Shown in pieces: positions 45,146 to 53,642 of a stretch of 64,000 nt of DNA (position 1 is its first letter; every line of letters starts with the position of its first letter). This DNA is from Streptomyces sp. GESEQ-35 (GTDB lineage Bacteria; Actinomycetota; Actinomycetes; Streptomycetales; Streptomycetaceae). The DNA lies in the NCBI RefSeq assembly GCF_017948485.1, contig NZ_JAFFSX010000017.1, positions 156,208 to 220,207 on the forward strand. The letters run 5' to 3'. The position numbers were made by a program, and so were the translations under genes. The notes beneath the pieces are model-generated. The model did no database searches. It had not been told where the DNA came from and saw nothing but the letters and a program-made list of their open reading frames with translations.

Positions 45146-45589
45146 ATGTCCACGACGCTGACCGAGCAGTCCGTCCAGCAGCGCAACAAGCAGATCGCGC
45201 TGGACTGTGCCGCCGCCTGGAACCGCTGGGAACTGGACGGCATCATGAAGCACTGGTCCCCGGACATCCGGCACTTCTCCGAGGACCGTCAGGTCGACAC
45301 CCAGCAGATGATCGGCGCGATGCAGGGCGGCCTCGCCGCCTTCCCCGACCTCCACCTGGACGTCAAAAGCGCCGTCTCGGAGGGCGACCGGGTCATCCTG
45401 CGGATCACCGTGACGGCGACCCACCTGGGCGAGTTCATGGGCAAGGCCCCGACCGGGAAGAAGGTCACCTGGTTCATGCTGGAGGAGCTGCGCTTCGACG
45501 ACGCCGGCCGGATCATCGAGCACTACGACGTCTTCAACTACCTGCCGATGCTCAAGGAGCTGGACTTCGTCGCCGCGGACGTGATGTGA
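45146..45589 (+). CDS. SnoaL-like polyketide cyclase (first)
   Basis: 147 residues, one alpha+beta barrel of the SnoaL/NTF2 type. 'AAWNRWELDGIMKHWSPDIRHF', 'MQGGLAAFPDLHLDVKSAV' and 'VTATHLGEFMGKAPTGKKV' follow the family pattern. The acid-base residue is probably the Asp of 'HYDVFNYLPML'. In anthracycline pathways such proteins close the fourth ring by aldol reaction on a methyl ester, or act as hydroxylation partners. Good AAAGGA ribosome site. The next gene starts inside its stop. Confidence 0.88.
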   Translation: MSTTLTEQSVQQRNKQIALDCAAAWNRWELDGIMKHWSPDIRHFSEDRQVDTQQMIGAMQGGLAAFPDLHLDVKSAVSEGDRVILRITVTATHLGEFMGKAPTGKKVTWFMLEELRFDDAGRIIEHYDVFNYLPMLKELDFVAADVM

Positions 45590-46533
45590 GCGCCGGCCTG
45601 CTCGAGACCGCGCTGACCGAGGCCGCGCTGACCGAGGCCGCGCTGACCGAGGTCGCCGACGGGGTGTACGCCTTCGTGCAGCCCGACGGCGGCTGGTGTC
45701 TGAGCAACGCGGGCCTGGTCGTCGGCGACGGGGGCGGCGGTGTGCTCGTCGACACCGCGGCGACCGAGGCCCGGGCGCGCCGGCTGCGCGAGGAGGTGCT
45801 GCGGCATACGGGCACCCCGCCGCGCACCCTGGTCAACACGCACTTCCACGGCGACCACACCTTCGGCAACCACCTCTTCCCGGAGGCCGTGGTCGTCGCG
45901 CACGAGCGGACCCGCTCCGACATGGCGGCGGCGGGCCTGCATCTGACGTCCCTGTGGCCGGACGTGTGCTGGGGCGACATCGAACTCGCGCTGCCCGAGA
46001 TCACCTACCGCGACGCGCTCAGCCTGCACACGGGCGGGGTGCGGGTGGAGCTGCTGCATCTCGGGCCGGCCGCGCACACCACCAACGACACCGCGGTGTG
46101 GCTGCCCGAGCAGCGGGTGCTGTTCACCGGCGACGTGGTGATGTCCGGTGTCACACCGTTCTGCGTGATGGGCTCGGTCAGCGGCTCCCTGGACGCCCTG
46201 GACCGTATGCGCGGCCTGGATCCGCTGGTGGTCGTGCCCGGCCACGGACCGGTCGGCGGCCCCGAGGTGATCGACGCCAACGAGGCCTACTTCCGCTGGC
46301 TGCGGGATCTGGCCCGCAAGGGCGTCGCGGACGGGGCGAGCCCGCTTCAGCTGGCCCGGGCCACCGGCCCCGGCCCGTTCGCGGAACTCCTGGACGCCGA
46401 ACGGCTGGTGCCGAACCTGCACCGGGCCTACGCGGAGGAGCACGGGGCCGCACCCGGACAGCGGCTGGACATCCCGGCCCTGTTCCAGGAGATGACGGAG
46501 TATCACGGCAGGCTGCCGGACTGCCGCGCCTGA
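45586..46533 (+). CDS. Metallo-beta-lactamase-fold hydrolase
   Basis: 315 residues. 'NTHFHGDHTFGNH' carries the HxHxDH zinc motif (about residue 86), with later His in 'PAAHTTNDTAVW', Asp in 'LFTGDVVM' and His in 'VVPGHGPVGG'. MBL-fold proteins in aromatic PKS clusters act as thioesterases releasing the chain or as lactonases/cyclases. The N-terminus has three copies of Ala-Leu-Thr-Glu-Ala from a 15-bp tandem repeat at 45610-45654, so the start may have been extended. The GTG overlaps the SnoaL stop (GTGA). Confidence 0.88.
   Translation: MSAGLLETALTEAALTEAALTEVADGVYAFVQPDGGWCLSNAGLVVGDGGGGVLVDTAATEARARRLREEVLRHTGTPPRTLVNTHFHGDHTFGNHLFPEAVVVAHERTRSDMAAAGLHLTSLWPDVCWGDIELALPEITYRDALSLHTGGVRVELLHLGPAAHTTNDTAVWLPEQRVLFTGDVVMSGVTPFCVMGSVSGSLDALDRMRGLDPLVVVPGHGPVGGPEVIDANEAYFRWLRDLARKGVADGASPLQLARATGPGPFAELLDAERLVPNLHRAYAEEHGAAPGQRLDIPALFQEMTEYHGRLPDCRA
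45610..45654 (+). repeat. 15-bp triple repeat at the start of the MBL-fold gene
   Basis: GCGCTGACCGAGGCC three times head to tail (third copy ends GTC). Adds about ten residues (ALTEA repeated) before the conserved fold begins. Confidence 0.93.
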
Positions 46534-46544
46534 CCCGCAACGAG

Positions 46545-46584
46545 GTGAGGGGCGCGACCGCCGTGCGGCGGTCGCGCCCCTCAC
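46545..46584. terminator. Bidirectional hairpin terminator
   Basis: Arms 46545-46563 and 46566-46584 (GTGAGGGGCGCGACCGCCG and its complement) pair perfectly, with a 2-base centre. Lies between the convergent MBL-fold and NmrA-like genes, so it can serve both. Confidence 0.92.
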
Positions 46585-46604
46585 TCGTGCTCGTTCTCGT
46601 GCGG

Positions 46605-47483
46605 TCAGACGTCGATGCCCTTCAGGTACGTAGCGAAGGTGTGCAGCCCCGGGTGCTCCGCACGCAGTGCGGGGATGTCCGCGCGGTACCCGTGCTCCTG
46701 GAACCACTCGAACATGAGGGCGATCTCAGGGGCGTTGGGGATGTACGGGTTGGCCGCGACCGCGTCGAGCGGCAGTTCCTCGAAGCGGGCCGGCAGTCCA
46801 CTGCGGGCCGCGAACGCCTCGGCGACCTCGGTGGCCGTCACTTCGTCGCCCGCCAGCTCGACCGCCCGGCCGAGATACTCCTCCGGGTGGTCGAAGGCCT
46901 GCGCGGCGAAGTACCCGATGTCGTCCACGGCGATGAACTGCACCCGCGTGTCCGGCTTCAGCGCCAGCTGCACCACCAGTGTGCCGTCGACGTTCTGCGG
47001 GCCGTGCGCGGCGAAGTTGTCCATGAAGAACGACGGACGCAGCACCGTCGCGGGAACGCCCAGCTCCTCCAGGTACCGCTCGATGTGCCGCTTGGAGTCG
47101 AAGTGCGGGACGCCGCTGTGCCGTTCGGCCCCGCCCACCGAGCTGTACACCACGTGCGCGACACCGGCGGCCTTCGCCGCCCGGGCCACCGCACGGCCCT
47201 GCCGGACCTCGCCGCCCAGGCCCTTCGGCGTCATGAAGGTCTGCACGGAGAAGACTCCGTGCACGCCCTCCATGGCCGCACGCAGCGAGGCCTCGTCGTC
47301 CAGGTCGCCGGTGACCAGCCGCACGCCGAGTCCGGCGAGCGCGCGGGCCGCGTCGGAGTCCGGGTTGCGCACCAGGGCCGCCGTGTCCCGGCCGCGCCGC
47401 ACCAGTTCGCGCGCGGTGGCACCGCCCTGGAGGCCGGTGGCCCCGGTGACCAGGATCGTGCCGTTCGCCTCGGTCGTCGTCAT
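46605..47483 (-). CDS. NmrA-like NAD(P)-binding protein (second)
   Basis: 292 residues. 'ILVTGATGLQGGATARELVRRG' is the Rossmann loop; the following 'ALVRNPDSDAAR' fits NADP preference. 'VVYSSVGGAERHSGVPHFDSKRHIERYL' is the classical NmrA/HSCARG block. Substrate unknown; probably a carbonyl or quinone reductase acting on the polyketide, or a redox sensor. Last of a three-gene leftward operon (48784-46605). Confidence 0.82.
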   Translation of the reverse strand: MTTTEANGTILVTGATGLQGGATARELVRRGRDTAALVRNPDSDAARALAGLGVRLVTGDLDDEASLRAAMEGVHGVFSVQTFMTPKGLGGEVRQGRAVARAAKAAGVAHVVYSSVGGAERHSGVPHFDSKRHIERYLEELGVPATVLRPSFFMDNFAAHGPQNVDGTLVVQLALKPDTRVQFIAVDDIGYFAAQAFDHPEEYLGRAVELAGDEVTATEVAEAFAARSGLPARFEELPLDAVAANPYIPNAPEIALMFEWFQEHGYRADIPALRAEHPGLHTFATYLKGIDV

Positions 47484-47507
47484 GTCGTACGCCTCTCTGA
47501 GCTCTCG

Positions 47508-48347
47508 TCAGCCGAACAGCGCGGCGTTGGCCACGGCCCAGGCACGGTAGGGACGGGGGTCACGGCCGGTCAGGTCCCGCACGGCCGTCGTGGACGTGGC
47601 CCACGGGACCTCGGGGCTGTGCAGCGCGGCCACGTTGGTCTCCGCCGCCGCCCGGTCGCCGGTGATACCGGCGAAGACCTCCACGACCTCCTCCTGGGAG
47701 GCGACGGAGAAGCTCAAGGACCGGCCCAGGACGTCGCCCAGGATGCGGGCCTGCTCCTCGGAGGTGAGGACCTCGCCGCCGGTCAGGACGTACGCCTTGC
47801 CACGGTGGCCGTCCTGGGTGAGCGCGGCGACGGCGGCGGAGGCGATGTCGTACTCGTCGATCGGCGCACCGGGGTTGTTGCCGATCCAGCAGCGCACCGA
47901 GGAACTCTCCTGGACCGTCTTGGTCCACCACGAGGTGTTGGCGTGGAAGGGGCCGGGGCGCAGGAACGTGGTGGCGGCGCCGGAAGCGGTGATCTCCCGC
48001 TCCGCCGCCCGGTGTTCCTCTGCGATGCCGTGCGGCAGCGGGTGCAGCACGCTCGCCGAGGACAGGAACACGAGGTGCTCGACATCGGCGGCCCGGGCGG
48101 CCTCGGCGATGTTGCGGGCCTCCCCCGCCACATCGCCGGAGAGCACCACCAGCGCCGCGGTGACGCCCGTGAACGCGGCGGCCAGGGAGGCGGGGTCGGC
48201 GGGGCTGCCGGCCACGACGTCGACGCCCTCGGGGAGGCCGGCCTCCTCGGGCGTGCGGCTGAGCGCCCGCACCTTGCGGTCCAGTGCGGTGAGTTGGCCG
48301 ACGGCCTCACGGCCGACCTTGCCCGTCGCTCCGGTGACGAGGATCAT
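47508..48347 (-). CDS. NmrA-like NAD(P)-binding oxidoreductase (third)
   Basis: 279 residues from the ATG at 48347, with GGAGGG upstream; the frame extends to 48380 but without reason. 'ILVTGATGKVGREAVGQL' and 'LVFLSSASVLHPLPHGIAEEH' are the landmarks. It resembles the first NmrA-like protein at 43.2 kb in length and in the C-terminal pattern (both run 'RGKAYVLTGGE..' or 'TGRAYVLTGPE..'), so the two are probably ancient duplicates. Confidence 0.82.
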   Translation of the reverse strand: MILVTGATGKVGREAVGQLTALDRKVRALSRTPEEAGLPEGVDVVAGSPADPASLAAAFTGVTAALVVLSGDVAGEARNIAEAARAADVEHLVFLSSASVLHPLPHGIAEEHRAAEREITASGAATTFLRPGPFHANTSWWTKTVQESSSVRCWIGNNPGAPIDEYDIASAAVAALTQDGHRGKAYVLTGGEVLTSEEQARILGDVLGRSLSFSVASQEEVVEVFAGITGDRAAAETNVAALHSPEVPWATSTTAVRDLTGRDPRPYRAWAVANAALFG

Positions 48348-48349
48348 GG

Positions 48350-48784
48350 TCAGGCCCTCCAGCCCTGCGGCTCCGGCCACGGCGAGCCGAGCTGACGGTA
48401 GGTGCCCTGGTAGTCCGGCCAGTCCCGGTGGTCACGGATCTTGCCGTCGACGAAGCGGATGAGGTGGATCTGCTCACCGGAGAACCTGCGGCCGGTCGGT
48501 GCCATGCCGACCAGGTCCCCGATGTGACGGCCGTACAGGACGAGGTTGGCGCGCACCCAGTCGCCGCGCTCCTCCAGCAGCACCTCCTCCAGGTGGGCCT
48601 CCTCGGAGAACGTCATACGCAGCCACTTGACGGCCATCGCGAAGGAATCCGGGCCGCGCAGGTCCATGTGTTCCATCGTCGCCGGGTTCAGATAATCCGG
48701 GTGAATGTATTCCGCGACGTCCCCGGTGTCACCGGTGTTGTAGGCCTCGATCATGCGGCGCACCGCGGTTATCTGGCTGCTCAT
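48350..48784 (-). CDS. SnoaL-like polyketide cyclase (second)
   Basis: 144 residues from the ATG at 48784 with AAGGA. 'MIEAYNTGDTGDVAEYIHPDYLNP', 'VKWLRMTFSEEAHLEEVLLEERGDWV', 'GRHIGDLVGMAPTGRRFSGEQIHL' and 'DHRDWPDYQGTYRQLG' match the SnoaL/SnoaL2 pattern. One of the two SnoaL proteins probably closes the last ring, the other may help hydroxylation or epimerisation. Stop is 2 bp from the next start. Divergent from the methyltransferase. Confidence 0.88.
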   Translation of the reverse strand: MSSQITAVRRMIEAYNTGDTGDVAEYIHPDYLNPATMEHMDLRGPDSFAMAVKWLRMTFSEEAHLEEVLLEERGDWVRANLVLYGRHIGDLVGMAPTGRRFSGEQIHLIRFVDGKIRDHRDWPDYQGTYRQLGSPWPEPQGWRA

Positions 48785-48888
48785 CGAATTCCTTCCACGG
48801 TCGCCTCCAAGGGCGTCGGCTCCTGGCCGTAATTGTGGGCGGGGCCGTCCGGCGCGGGCAAGGGAAGAATTCCCGAATCCCTTTGTTT

Positions 48889-48906
48889 TCCAGTCATCCT
48901 CCAGTT
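48889..48906 (+). promoter_or_regulatory. Candidate SARP box between divergent cyclase and methyltransferase
   Basis: TCCAGTC-ATCC-TCCAGTT, 11-bp period. It ends only 24-33 bp before the methyltransferase start, closer than the other boxes, so either the transcript is nearly leaderless or the site serves the leftward operon. Confidence 0.4.
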
Positions 48907-48929
48907 GCGCGCGGGGCCTCGGGCCCAGC

Positions 48930-49811
48930 ATGGGCGACATGGTCACGGACACGGACACGGCAACGTACAAAACGAAAGTCACCGCCGCCTTCAACGGGGC
49001 CGCGGCGACCTATGACCGGCTGGGCGTGGAATTCTTCACGCCGATGGGCGCGCGGCTGGTGGACATCGCCGGGCCGCGGACCGGTCAGCGGCTCCTCGAC
49101 GTCGGCTGCGGCCTGGGCGCCACGCTGCTGCCCGCGGCGCGGCTGGTGGGGTCCGGGGGCAGCGCGCTCGGCATCGACATCGCCGAGGCCATGATCGAGG
49201 AGGCCGGCCTGGAGGCGGCACGGCAGGGCATCGGCAACGTCGACCTGCGGGTGATGGACGGCGAGCACCCGGATCTGCCCGCCCGCTCCTTCGACCTGGT
49301 GCTCGGCAGCTACAGCGTGATCTTCCTGCCGGACGCGCGGGCCGCGCTCGCCCGTTATGCCGGACTGCTGCGCGACGGTGGCCGGATCGCCTTCACCAGC
49401 CCGGTGTTCACCCGGGACACCTTCCCGTTCCTGCCGCCGCTGTTCACCGACCTGATCCCGATGTCCCTGCTGCGCCACCTGCCGCCGGCCTGGCATCCCG
49501 AGCAGCTCCACCGGCAGCTGCACTCCTGGCTGGAGGACCCCGCGGACCTGACGGCCGCTCTGCACACGGCCGGTTTCGGCCAGGTGGGGATCACCGACGA
49601 GACGGTGGACATGACGGCGCGCTCCGGCGAGGCCTGGGTCGACTGGTCGCACACGCAGGGCATGCGGCTGCTGTGGCAGCACCTGCCGGCCGACGAGGCC
49701 GCCGCCCTGCGCGCCCGCCTCACCACGGCACTCGACGACCTGCGCGGCGCGGACGGCCTGGTCCACATCGACGTCCCGGTCCGCTACGTCACGGCCACGG
49801 TGTCCCGCTGA
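48930..49811 (+). CDS. SAM-dependent methyltransferase, aklanonic-acid type
   Basis: 293 residues from the ATG at 48930 (a second ATG at 48939 is as good). SAM motif I 'RLLDVGCGLGATLLPAA' (about residue 52), acidic 'LGIDIAEAMIEEA', and 'LVLGSYSVIFLPDARAAL' as motif II/III. The N-terminal 'YDRLGVEFFTPMGARLV' resembles DauC/DnrC enzymes that methylate the carboxylate of aklanonic acid, enabling SnoaL-type ring closure. It is the only clear methyltransferase in the window despite the full SAM-recycling set. Confidence 0.88.
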   Translation: MGDMVTDTDTATYKTKVTAAFNGAAATYDRLGVEFFTPMGARLVDIAGPRTGQRLLDVGCGLGATLLPAARLVGSGGSALGIDIAEAMIEEAGLEAARQGIGNVDLRVMDGEHPDLPARSFDLVLGSYSVIFLPDARAALARYAGLLRDGGRIAFTSPVFTRDTFPFLPPLFTDLIPMSLLRHLPPAWHPEQLHRQLHSWLEDPADLTAALHTAGFGQVGITDETVDMTARSGEAWVDWSHTQGMRLLWQHLPADEAAALRARLTTALDDLRGADGLVHIDVPVRYVTATVSR

Positions 49812-49821
49812 CGGCCCCGCT

Positions 49822-49860
49822 CATGGGTGAGGCCCCCGCCTGGCGGGGGCCTCACCCATG
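49822..49860. terminator. Hairpin terminator between convergent genes
   Basis: Arms 49822-49840 and 49842-49860 (CATGGGTGAGGCCCCCGCC and complement) are perfect; a practical loop of about 7 bases leaves a 16-bp stem. Ends the methyltransferase and the leftward SDR operon. Confidence 0.9.
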
Positions 49861-49892
49861 TCACTGCAGATCAGGACCCATGTCACTGCCGA

Positions 49893-50651
49893 TCACGTCA
49901 CGGACAGCGCACCGTCCACCGCCAGGACCGTGCCGTTGGCGTAGCCGGCCTCCGGCCGGGTCAGCTGCACGATCCACCAGGCGATGTCCTCCGGCCGGCC
50001 GACCCGGCCCGCCGGGATCCGCTCCGCCATCTGCGCGAGGAACGCCTGGTACGCCTCGGCCGGCATGCCCGCCCGTACCCCGACCCCGGTGTCGACGACG
50101 CCGGGCGCGATGCCCACCGAGCGGATGCCGCGCGGCGCGAGCTCCACGGCCCAGGTGCGGGTCAGGAAGTCGAGGGCCACCTTGGCCATGCCGTACACGG
50201 AGTTCTCCGGCCAGGCCCGGCGGCCCAGCGAGCCCGCGGAACTGACGTTCACGACGACGCCCTTGCTCTCCTCCAGCGCATCCAGCGCGCGCTGGGTCAG
50301 GAACACCGGGGCGAGAAGGTTCGTGCCCAGCTGGGCCCGTACCGATTCCCTCTCCAGTCCGTCCAGGGCGGCGAATCCGGTGACGGCGGCATTGTTCACC
50401 AGCACGTCGATACGGCCGAATTCCTTCAGCGCGGTCTCGACGACCACGTCCGGCGCGTCCGGTTCGTGAATGTCCTTGGAAAGGACGCGAATTCTGTCCT
50501 CGTAACCGTCCGCCGTTTCCTTCAGCGTCGATTCACTGCGGCCGACGACGAGAACGTGCGCGCCGTCGTCGGCGAATGCGCGCGCGGTCGCCGCACCGAT
50601 TCCCGTACCGCCACCGGTGACGACGACGGCTTTCCGCGTCCCGGTGCTCAT
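49893..50651 (-). CDS. Short-chain dehydrogenase/reductase
   Basis: 252 residues. Classical SDR: cofactor loop 'TGGGTGIGAATARAFADDG', 'LVNNAAVTGF', catalytic Ser in 'VVNVSSAGS' and 'YGMAKVAL' with Tyr and Lys. Substrate unknown; a late ketoreduction is likely. The ATG overlaps the stop of the serine-hydrolase gene (ATGA), so both are translated together. Confidence 0.9.
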   Translation of the reverse strand: MSTGTRKAVVVTGGGTGIGAATARAFADDGAHVLVVGRSESTLKETADGYEDRIRVLSKDIHEPDAPDVVVETALKEFGRIDVLVNNAAVTGFAALDGLERESVRAQLGTNLLAPVFLTQRALDALEESKGVVVNVSSAGSLGRRAWPENSVYGMAKVALDFLTRTWAVELAPRGIRSVGIAPGVVDTGVGVRAGMPAEAYQAFLAQMAERIPAGRVGRPEDIAWWIVQLTRPEAGYANGTVLAVDGALSVT

Positions 50652-51724
50652 GAGCACAGCGCGATGTTCACACCGCGGATGACGGCCTGCTCGGCGTCCG
50701 GCCCGAAGTCCTTGTCGCCGATCGTGAACGACAGCTGCACGCGGGCGCCGAGGTCGCGGGTGGTGGCCGCGAAGGTGGCGTAGCCGGGGATGCCGGCGCC
50801 GTGGCCCCACAGGTCGAGGTCGTCGTCGTTCTCGAGCTTCATGATGCCGAGGCCGTAGCCGATGCCCATCGGCAGGTTCTCGATCATCTCGGGCGGCAGC
50901 GGGGTGGTCATCTCGGTGAACTCCGGCTCGTTCAGGAGCTTTCCGCTGAACAGCGCGGTGAAGAACCGGTCCAGGTCGGCGGTGGTGGAGATGATCTCGC
51001 CCGCGCAGCCGGCCTCGGAGGGGTTCATCAGCGTCACGTCGACGGGCTTGCCGCCGATGTCCATGTAGCCGCGGGCATGCGGCTCGGGGATGTTCGGGTC
51101 GTCGCCCGGCAGCACGGTCTCCGTCAGCTGAAGCGGCTCAAGGACGCGCTCGGTGATCTCCTCGCGGTACGAGCGGCCGGTGACCTTGTCGATGAGCAGC
51201 CCGATGATGAAGTAGTTCGTGTTGCAGTACGCGAACTTGGTGCCGGGCTCGAACTCCAGCGGCTTGGCGGCCGCGATGGCGATGAGGTCCTGGGGCTCGT
51301 AGTGCTTGTAGCGGTCGCGCAGGAAGCGGTCGCCCGGCTTCTGGAACGAGTCCATGTAGTTGTACAGGCCGCTGGTGTGCTGGAGCAGGTTGCGGATGGT
51401 GATCTTCTCGCCGTAGGGCAGCAGGCCCGGAAGGTAGCTCTCGACCGTGCGGTCGAGGTCCACCTTGCCCTCGGCGACCAGCTGGAGCACCACGACGGCC
51501 ACGAACGGCTTGGTGATGCAGGAGATGCGGAAGCGGCCGTCCGCGGGGACGGGCCGGTCGGAGCCCAGCTCCGCGATCCCGGAGGTCACCACGAAGGACT
51601 CGGCCCCGCGGGCGACCCGGAACTGCACGCCTGCTGCTCCTGCTGCGACGAGCCGGTCAGCGGCGCCCTGAACGGCCTGCTCAAGGGCCGAGGCCTCCGG
51701 CCGGGCAATCGTCGTCTGCGTCAT
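50648..51724 (-). CDS. Class C beta-lactamase-like serine hydrolase
   Basis: 358 residues. The SxxK nucleophile is in 'ISCITKPFVAVVVLQ' (about residue 70) and the second motif is Y-x-N in 'KFAYCNTNYFIIG' (about 165). A KTG-like third motif is weak ('WGHGAGIPGYA'). No signal peptide is seen, so it is cytoplasmic and unlikely to be a resistance enzyme. Relatives in secondary metabolism act as esterases, transacylases or cyclases. Its 239-bp upstream gap holds a palindromic repeat (copy F). Confidence 0.87.
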   Translation of the reverse strand: MTQTTIARPEASALEQAVQGAADRLVAAGAAGVQFRVARGAESFVVTSGIAELGSDRPVPADGRFRISCITKPFVAVVVLQLVAEGKVDLDRTVESYLPGLLPYGEKITIRNLLQHTSGLYNYMDSFQKPGDRFLRDRYKHYEPQDLIAIAAAKPLEFEPGTKFAYCNTNYFIIGLLIDKVTGRSYREEITERVLEPLQLTETVLPGDDPNIPEPHARGYMDIGGKPVDVTLMNPSEAGCAGEIISTTADLDRFFTALFSGKLLNEPEFTEMTTPLPPEMIENLPMGIGYGLGIMKLENDDDLDLWGHGAGIPGYATFAATTRDLGARVQLSFTIGDKDFGPDAEQAVIRGVNIALCS

Positions 51725-51780
51725 GTCGGCAAACCCCCATCGGGTGGCAGTTGGTTGTTACGGCGGTGCGCGGCTCTAAG

Positions 51781-51882
51781 CGGTCCTGGCGCGCCCCGAA
51801 GGGGCGCGGGGAACTGCGCGACCAGCCACGACGGGCCCGCAGCCGATCGACGGCCCATCGCGGCACTTCTTGCGGAGCGCTT
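51781..51882 (+). repeat. Dispersed palindromic intergenic repeat, copy F
   Basis: GCGCGCCCCGAAGGGGCGCGGGG, then the shared tail GAACTGCGCGACCAGCCACG, CGGCCCATCGCGGCAC and GCGGAGCGCTTAAGCGG. It includes the same 3' end as the copy in the trpD-like gene. Lies between the serine-hydrolase start and the NTF2-like stop. Confidence 0.85.
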
Positions 51883-51962
51883 AAGCGGTGACGCACCCGT
51901 ACGGCTGTGCCGAGGCTGTCCCGGCGGGGTGGAGAGGCGGCCGGGTGCCGGTGGAGCCCCGC

Positions 51963-52412
51963 TCAGGCGAGGTCGTCGCGGGTCACCGTGCGGGCGGAGA
52001 CCCGCAGTTCACCGTCCTGGCGCAGCAGGACGTCCTCGCACACGCACACGCGGTGCACCCGCGACTCGCCGCCGATCTGCGAGGCGTACACGATCGCGTA
52101 GGAGCGGACGTCGAGCCCGCCGTCCGGCCGCGGGCGGACGTCGAGCATGCCGAGGAAGTGACGGTGGCGCTGCCCGGAAGCGGCGAGCTCCGCCGAGGCC
52201 CGGCGGGTGGCCGCGACGAGGCCGGCGTGACCGCGTACCGGCTCGGGCAGGGTCGGCACGTCGAACGTCGCGTCCTCGGTGAAGGTCCGCGCCCACTGCT
52301 CGGCCTCGCCGAGGTCGAGGAGCTGCATCTGGTGGGCGTAGAACTGCTGGGCCTCCGCATGCAGCGCGGCGGACCAGGCGGGGGTCTGCGCACGTTCGGG
52401 CGCGATCGTCAT
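51963..52412 (-). CDS. NTF2/SnoaL-like small protein (ActVI-ORFA-like)
   Basis: 149 residues. 'ALHAEAQQFYAHQMQLLDLGEAEQWARTFTEDATFDVP' in parts matches the SnoaL_4 (ring-hydroxylating-dioxygenase beta-like) fold found in ActVI-ORFA and its homologues, which support early ring formation or reduction in reduced polyketide pathways. GGAG lies 6 bp before the ATG. A MITE starts 32 bp upstream. Confidence 0.82.
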   Translation of the reverse strand: MTIAPERAQTPAWSAALHAEAQQFYAHQMQLLDLGEAEQWARTFTEDATFDVPTLPEPVRGHAGLVAATRRASAELAASGQRHRHFLGMLDVRPRPDGGLDVRSYAIVYASQIGGESRVHRVCVCEDVLLRQDGELRVSARTVTRDDLA

Positions 52413-52443
52413 GGCGTCTCCGTTCGGTCGATTCGGCCGCCGG

Positions 52444-52648
52444 TCAGAGCCTGTGTCTGAACCCCCGTCGTCCGCGCGGAGCGCGGGCGCAGCGGCGTTC
52501 GATACGTGCCCTGGGGGTCCCCCCGGCCGGAGGCTGGGGGAGTGCGGCGTTGCAGGTCATGTGGCGGAGCCACCTGTCCTGCGGCGACATGCGGCGAGGG
52601 TGCATGCCGGGCGTCGGGGCGCAGGCGGGGGTTCAGACACAGGCTCTG
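52444..52648. mobile_element. 205-bp MITE-like element with 24-bp terminal inverted repeats
   Basis: The ends TCAGAGCCTGTGTCTGAACC (continuing CCCG) at 52444-52467 and its exact complement at 52625-52648 frame a 157-bp interior without coding capacity. The interior contains the hairpin GGGGGTCCCCCCGGCCGGAGGCTGGGGGAG. No target-site duplication is clear. It lies in the divergent promoter region of the NTF2-like and ketoreductase genes, so it may alter their control. The rest of 52413-52789 shows a CCCTCAA...TTGAGGG inverted pair and no gene. Confidence 0.85.
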
Positions 52649-52789
52649 AGCCTGCACGCGCCTTCTCGCACCCGGTTGGAAGATCCCTCAAGCCCCGCCC
52701 TCACCGGTCCGGTTGAGGGAATTTCCGCCCTACCTCAAGGGGCACGGGACACGGTCGTGAGTCACCACGGCGTTTCTGGAAGGACACCG

Positions 52790-53575
52790 ATGACGACAAC
52801 GACGAAGCCCTCCGCGCTGATCACGGGCGGGACGAGCGGGATCGGCCTGGCCGCCGCCCGGGAGCTGGGGCGCCTCGGCCACCCGGTCTTCCTGTGCGCC
52901 AGGGACGAGCAGAAGGTCAAGCAGACGGTCGAGGACCTGCGCGGCGAGGGCCTGACCGTCGACGGCGCCGCGGCCGACGTGCGCTCGCGCGAGTCGGTGA
53001 CCGCGCTGGTCGCCGCCGCGGTCGAGGCGTTCGGGCCGATCGGCGTGCTGGTCAACAACGCGGGCCGCAGCGGCGGCGGGGTGACCGCCGACATCGCCGA
53101 CGACCTCTGGTACGACGTCATCGACACCAACCTCAACAGCGTCTTCCTGGTCACCCGCGAGGTCCTCAAGAAGGGCGGCCTGTCCGACGCGGCGTACGGG
53201 CGGATCATCAACATCGCGTCCACCGCCGGCAAGCAGGGCGTCCTGCTGGGCGCCCCCTACAGCGCCTCCAAGCACGGCGTCGTCGGCTTCACCAAGGCCC
53301 TGGGCCGCGAACTGGCCCCCAGCGGCGTCACCGTCAACGCCGTCTGCCCCGGCTACGTCGAGACCCCCATGGCCCAGCGGGTGCGCCAGGGCTATGCCGC
53401 CGCCTGGGACACCACCGAGGACTACGTCCAGGAGCAGTTCGAGGCGAAGATCCCCCTCGGCCGCTACTCCACCCCCGAGGAGGTCGCCGCCCTGGTCGGC
53501 TACCTGGCCTCCGGACCCGCCGCCTCCATCACCGCCCAGGCGCTCAACGTCTGCGGCGGACTCGGCAACTTCTGA
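52790..53575 (+). CDS. Polyketide C-9-type ketoreductase (ActIII-like)
   Basis: 261 residues. Reduces one carbonyl of the ACP-bound poly-beta-ketone with NADPH, helping to fix the first cyclisation. 'ALITGGTSGIGLAAARELG', 'NNAGRSGGG' (the loop equivalent to ActIII PGG), 'IINIASTAGKQG', 'YSASKHG' (Tyr/Lys) and the C-terminal 'ITAQALNVCGGLGNF' are characteristic. ATG with GGAAGGA. It heads an operon with the second aromatase and, before the IS insertion, ccr. Confidence 0.95.
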   Translation: MTTTTKPSALITGGTSGIGLAAARELGRLGHPVFLCARDEQKVKQTVEDLRGEGLTVDGAAADVRSRESVTALVAAAVEAFGPIGVLVNNAGRSGGGVTADIADDLWYDVIDTNLNSVFLVTREVLKKGGLSDAAYGRIINIASTAGKQGVLLGAPYSASKHGVVGFTKALGRELAPSGVTVNAVCPGYVETPMAQRVRQGYAAAWDTTEDYVQEQFEAKIPLGRYSTPEEVAALVGYLASGPAASITAQALNVCGGLGNF

Positions 53576-53590
53576 CCCGTACCGGCATCC

Positions 53591-53630
53591 GCAGACAGAC
53601 GCAGACAGACGTAGAGAGACGCAGAAAGAC
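53591..53630 (+). repeat. Four tandem decamers before the second aromatase
   Basis: GCAGACAGAC appears four times with drift (GCAGACAGAC twice, GTAGAGAGAC, GCAGAAAGAC), directly before GAGGTAGTGAAG and the GTG start at 53643. Same length and copy number as the repeat before the ACP at 25.8 kb, with a different unit. Confidence 0.9.
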
Positions 53631-53642
53631 GAGGTAGTGAAG

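Noticed and set aside
52409..52657. 82-codon ORF across the MITE
   Set aside because: Created by the inverted repeats; low complexity and no homology pattern.
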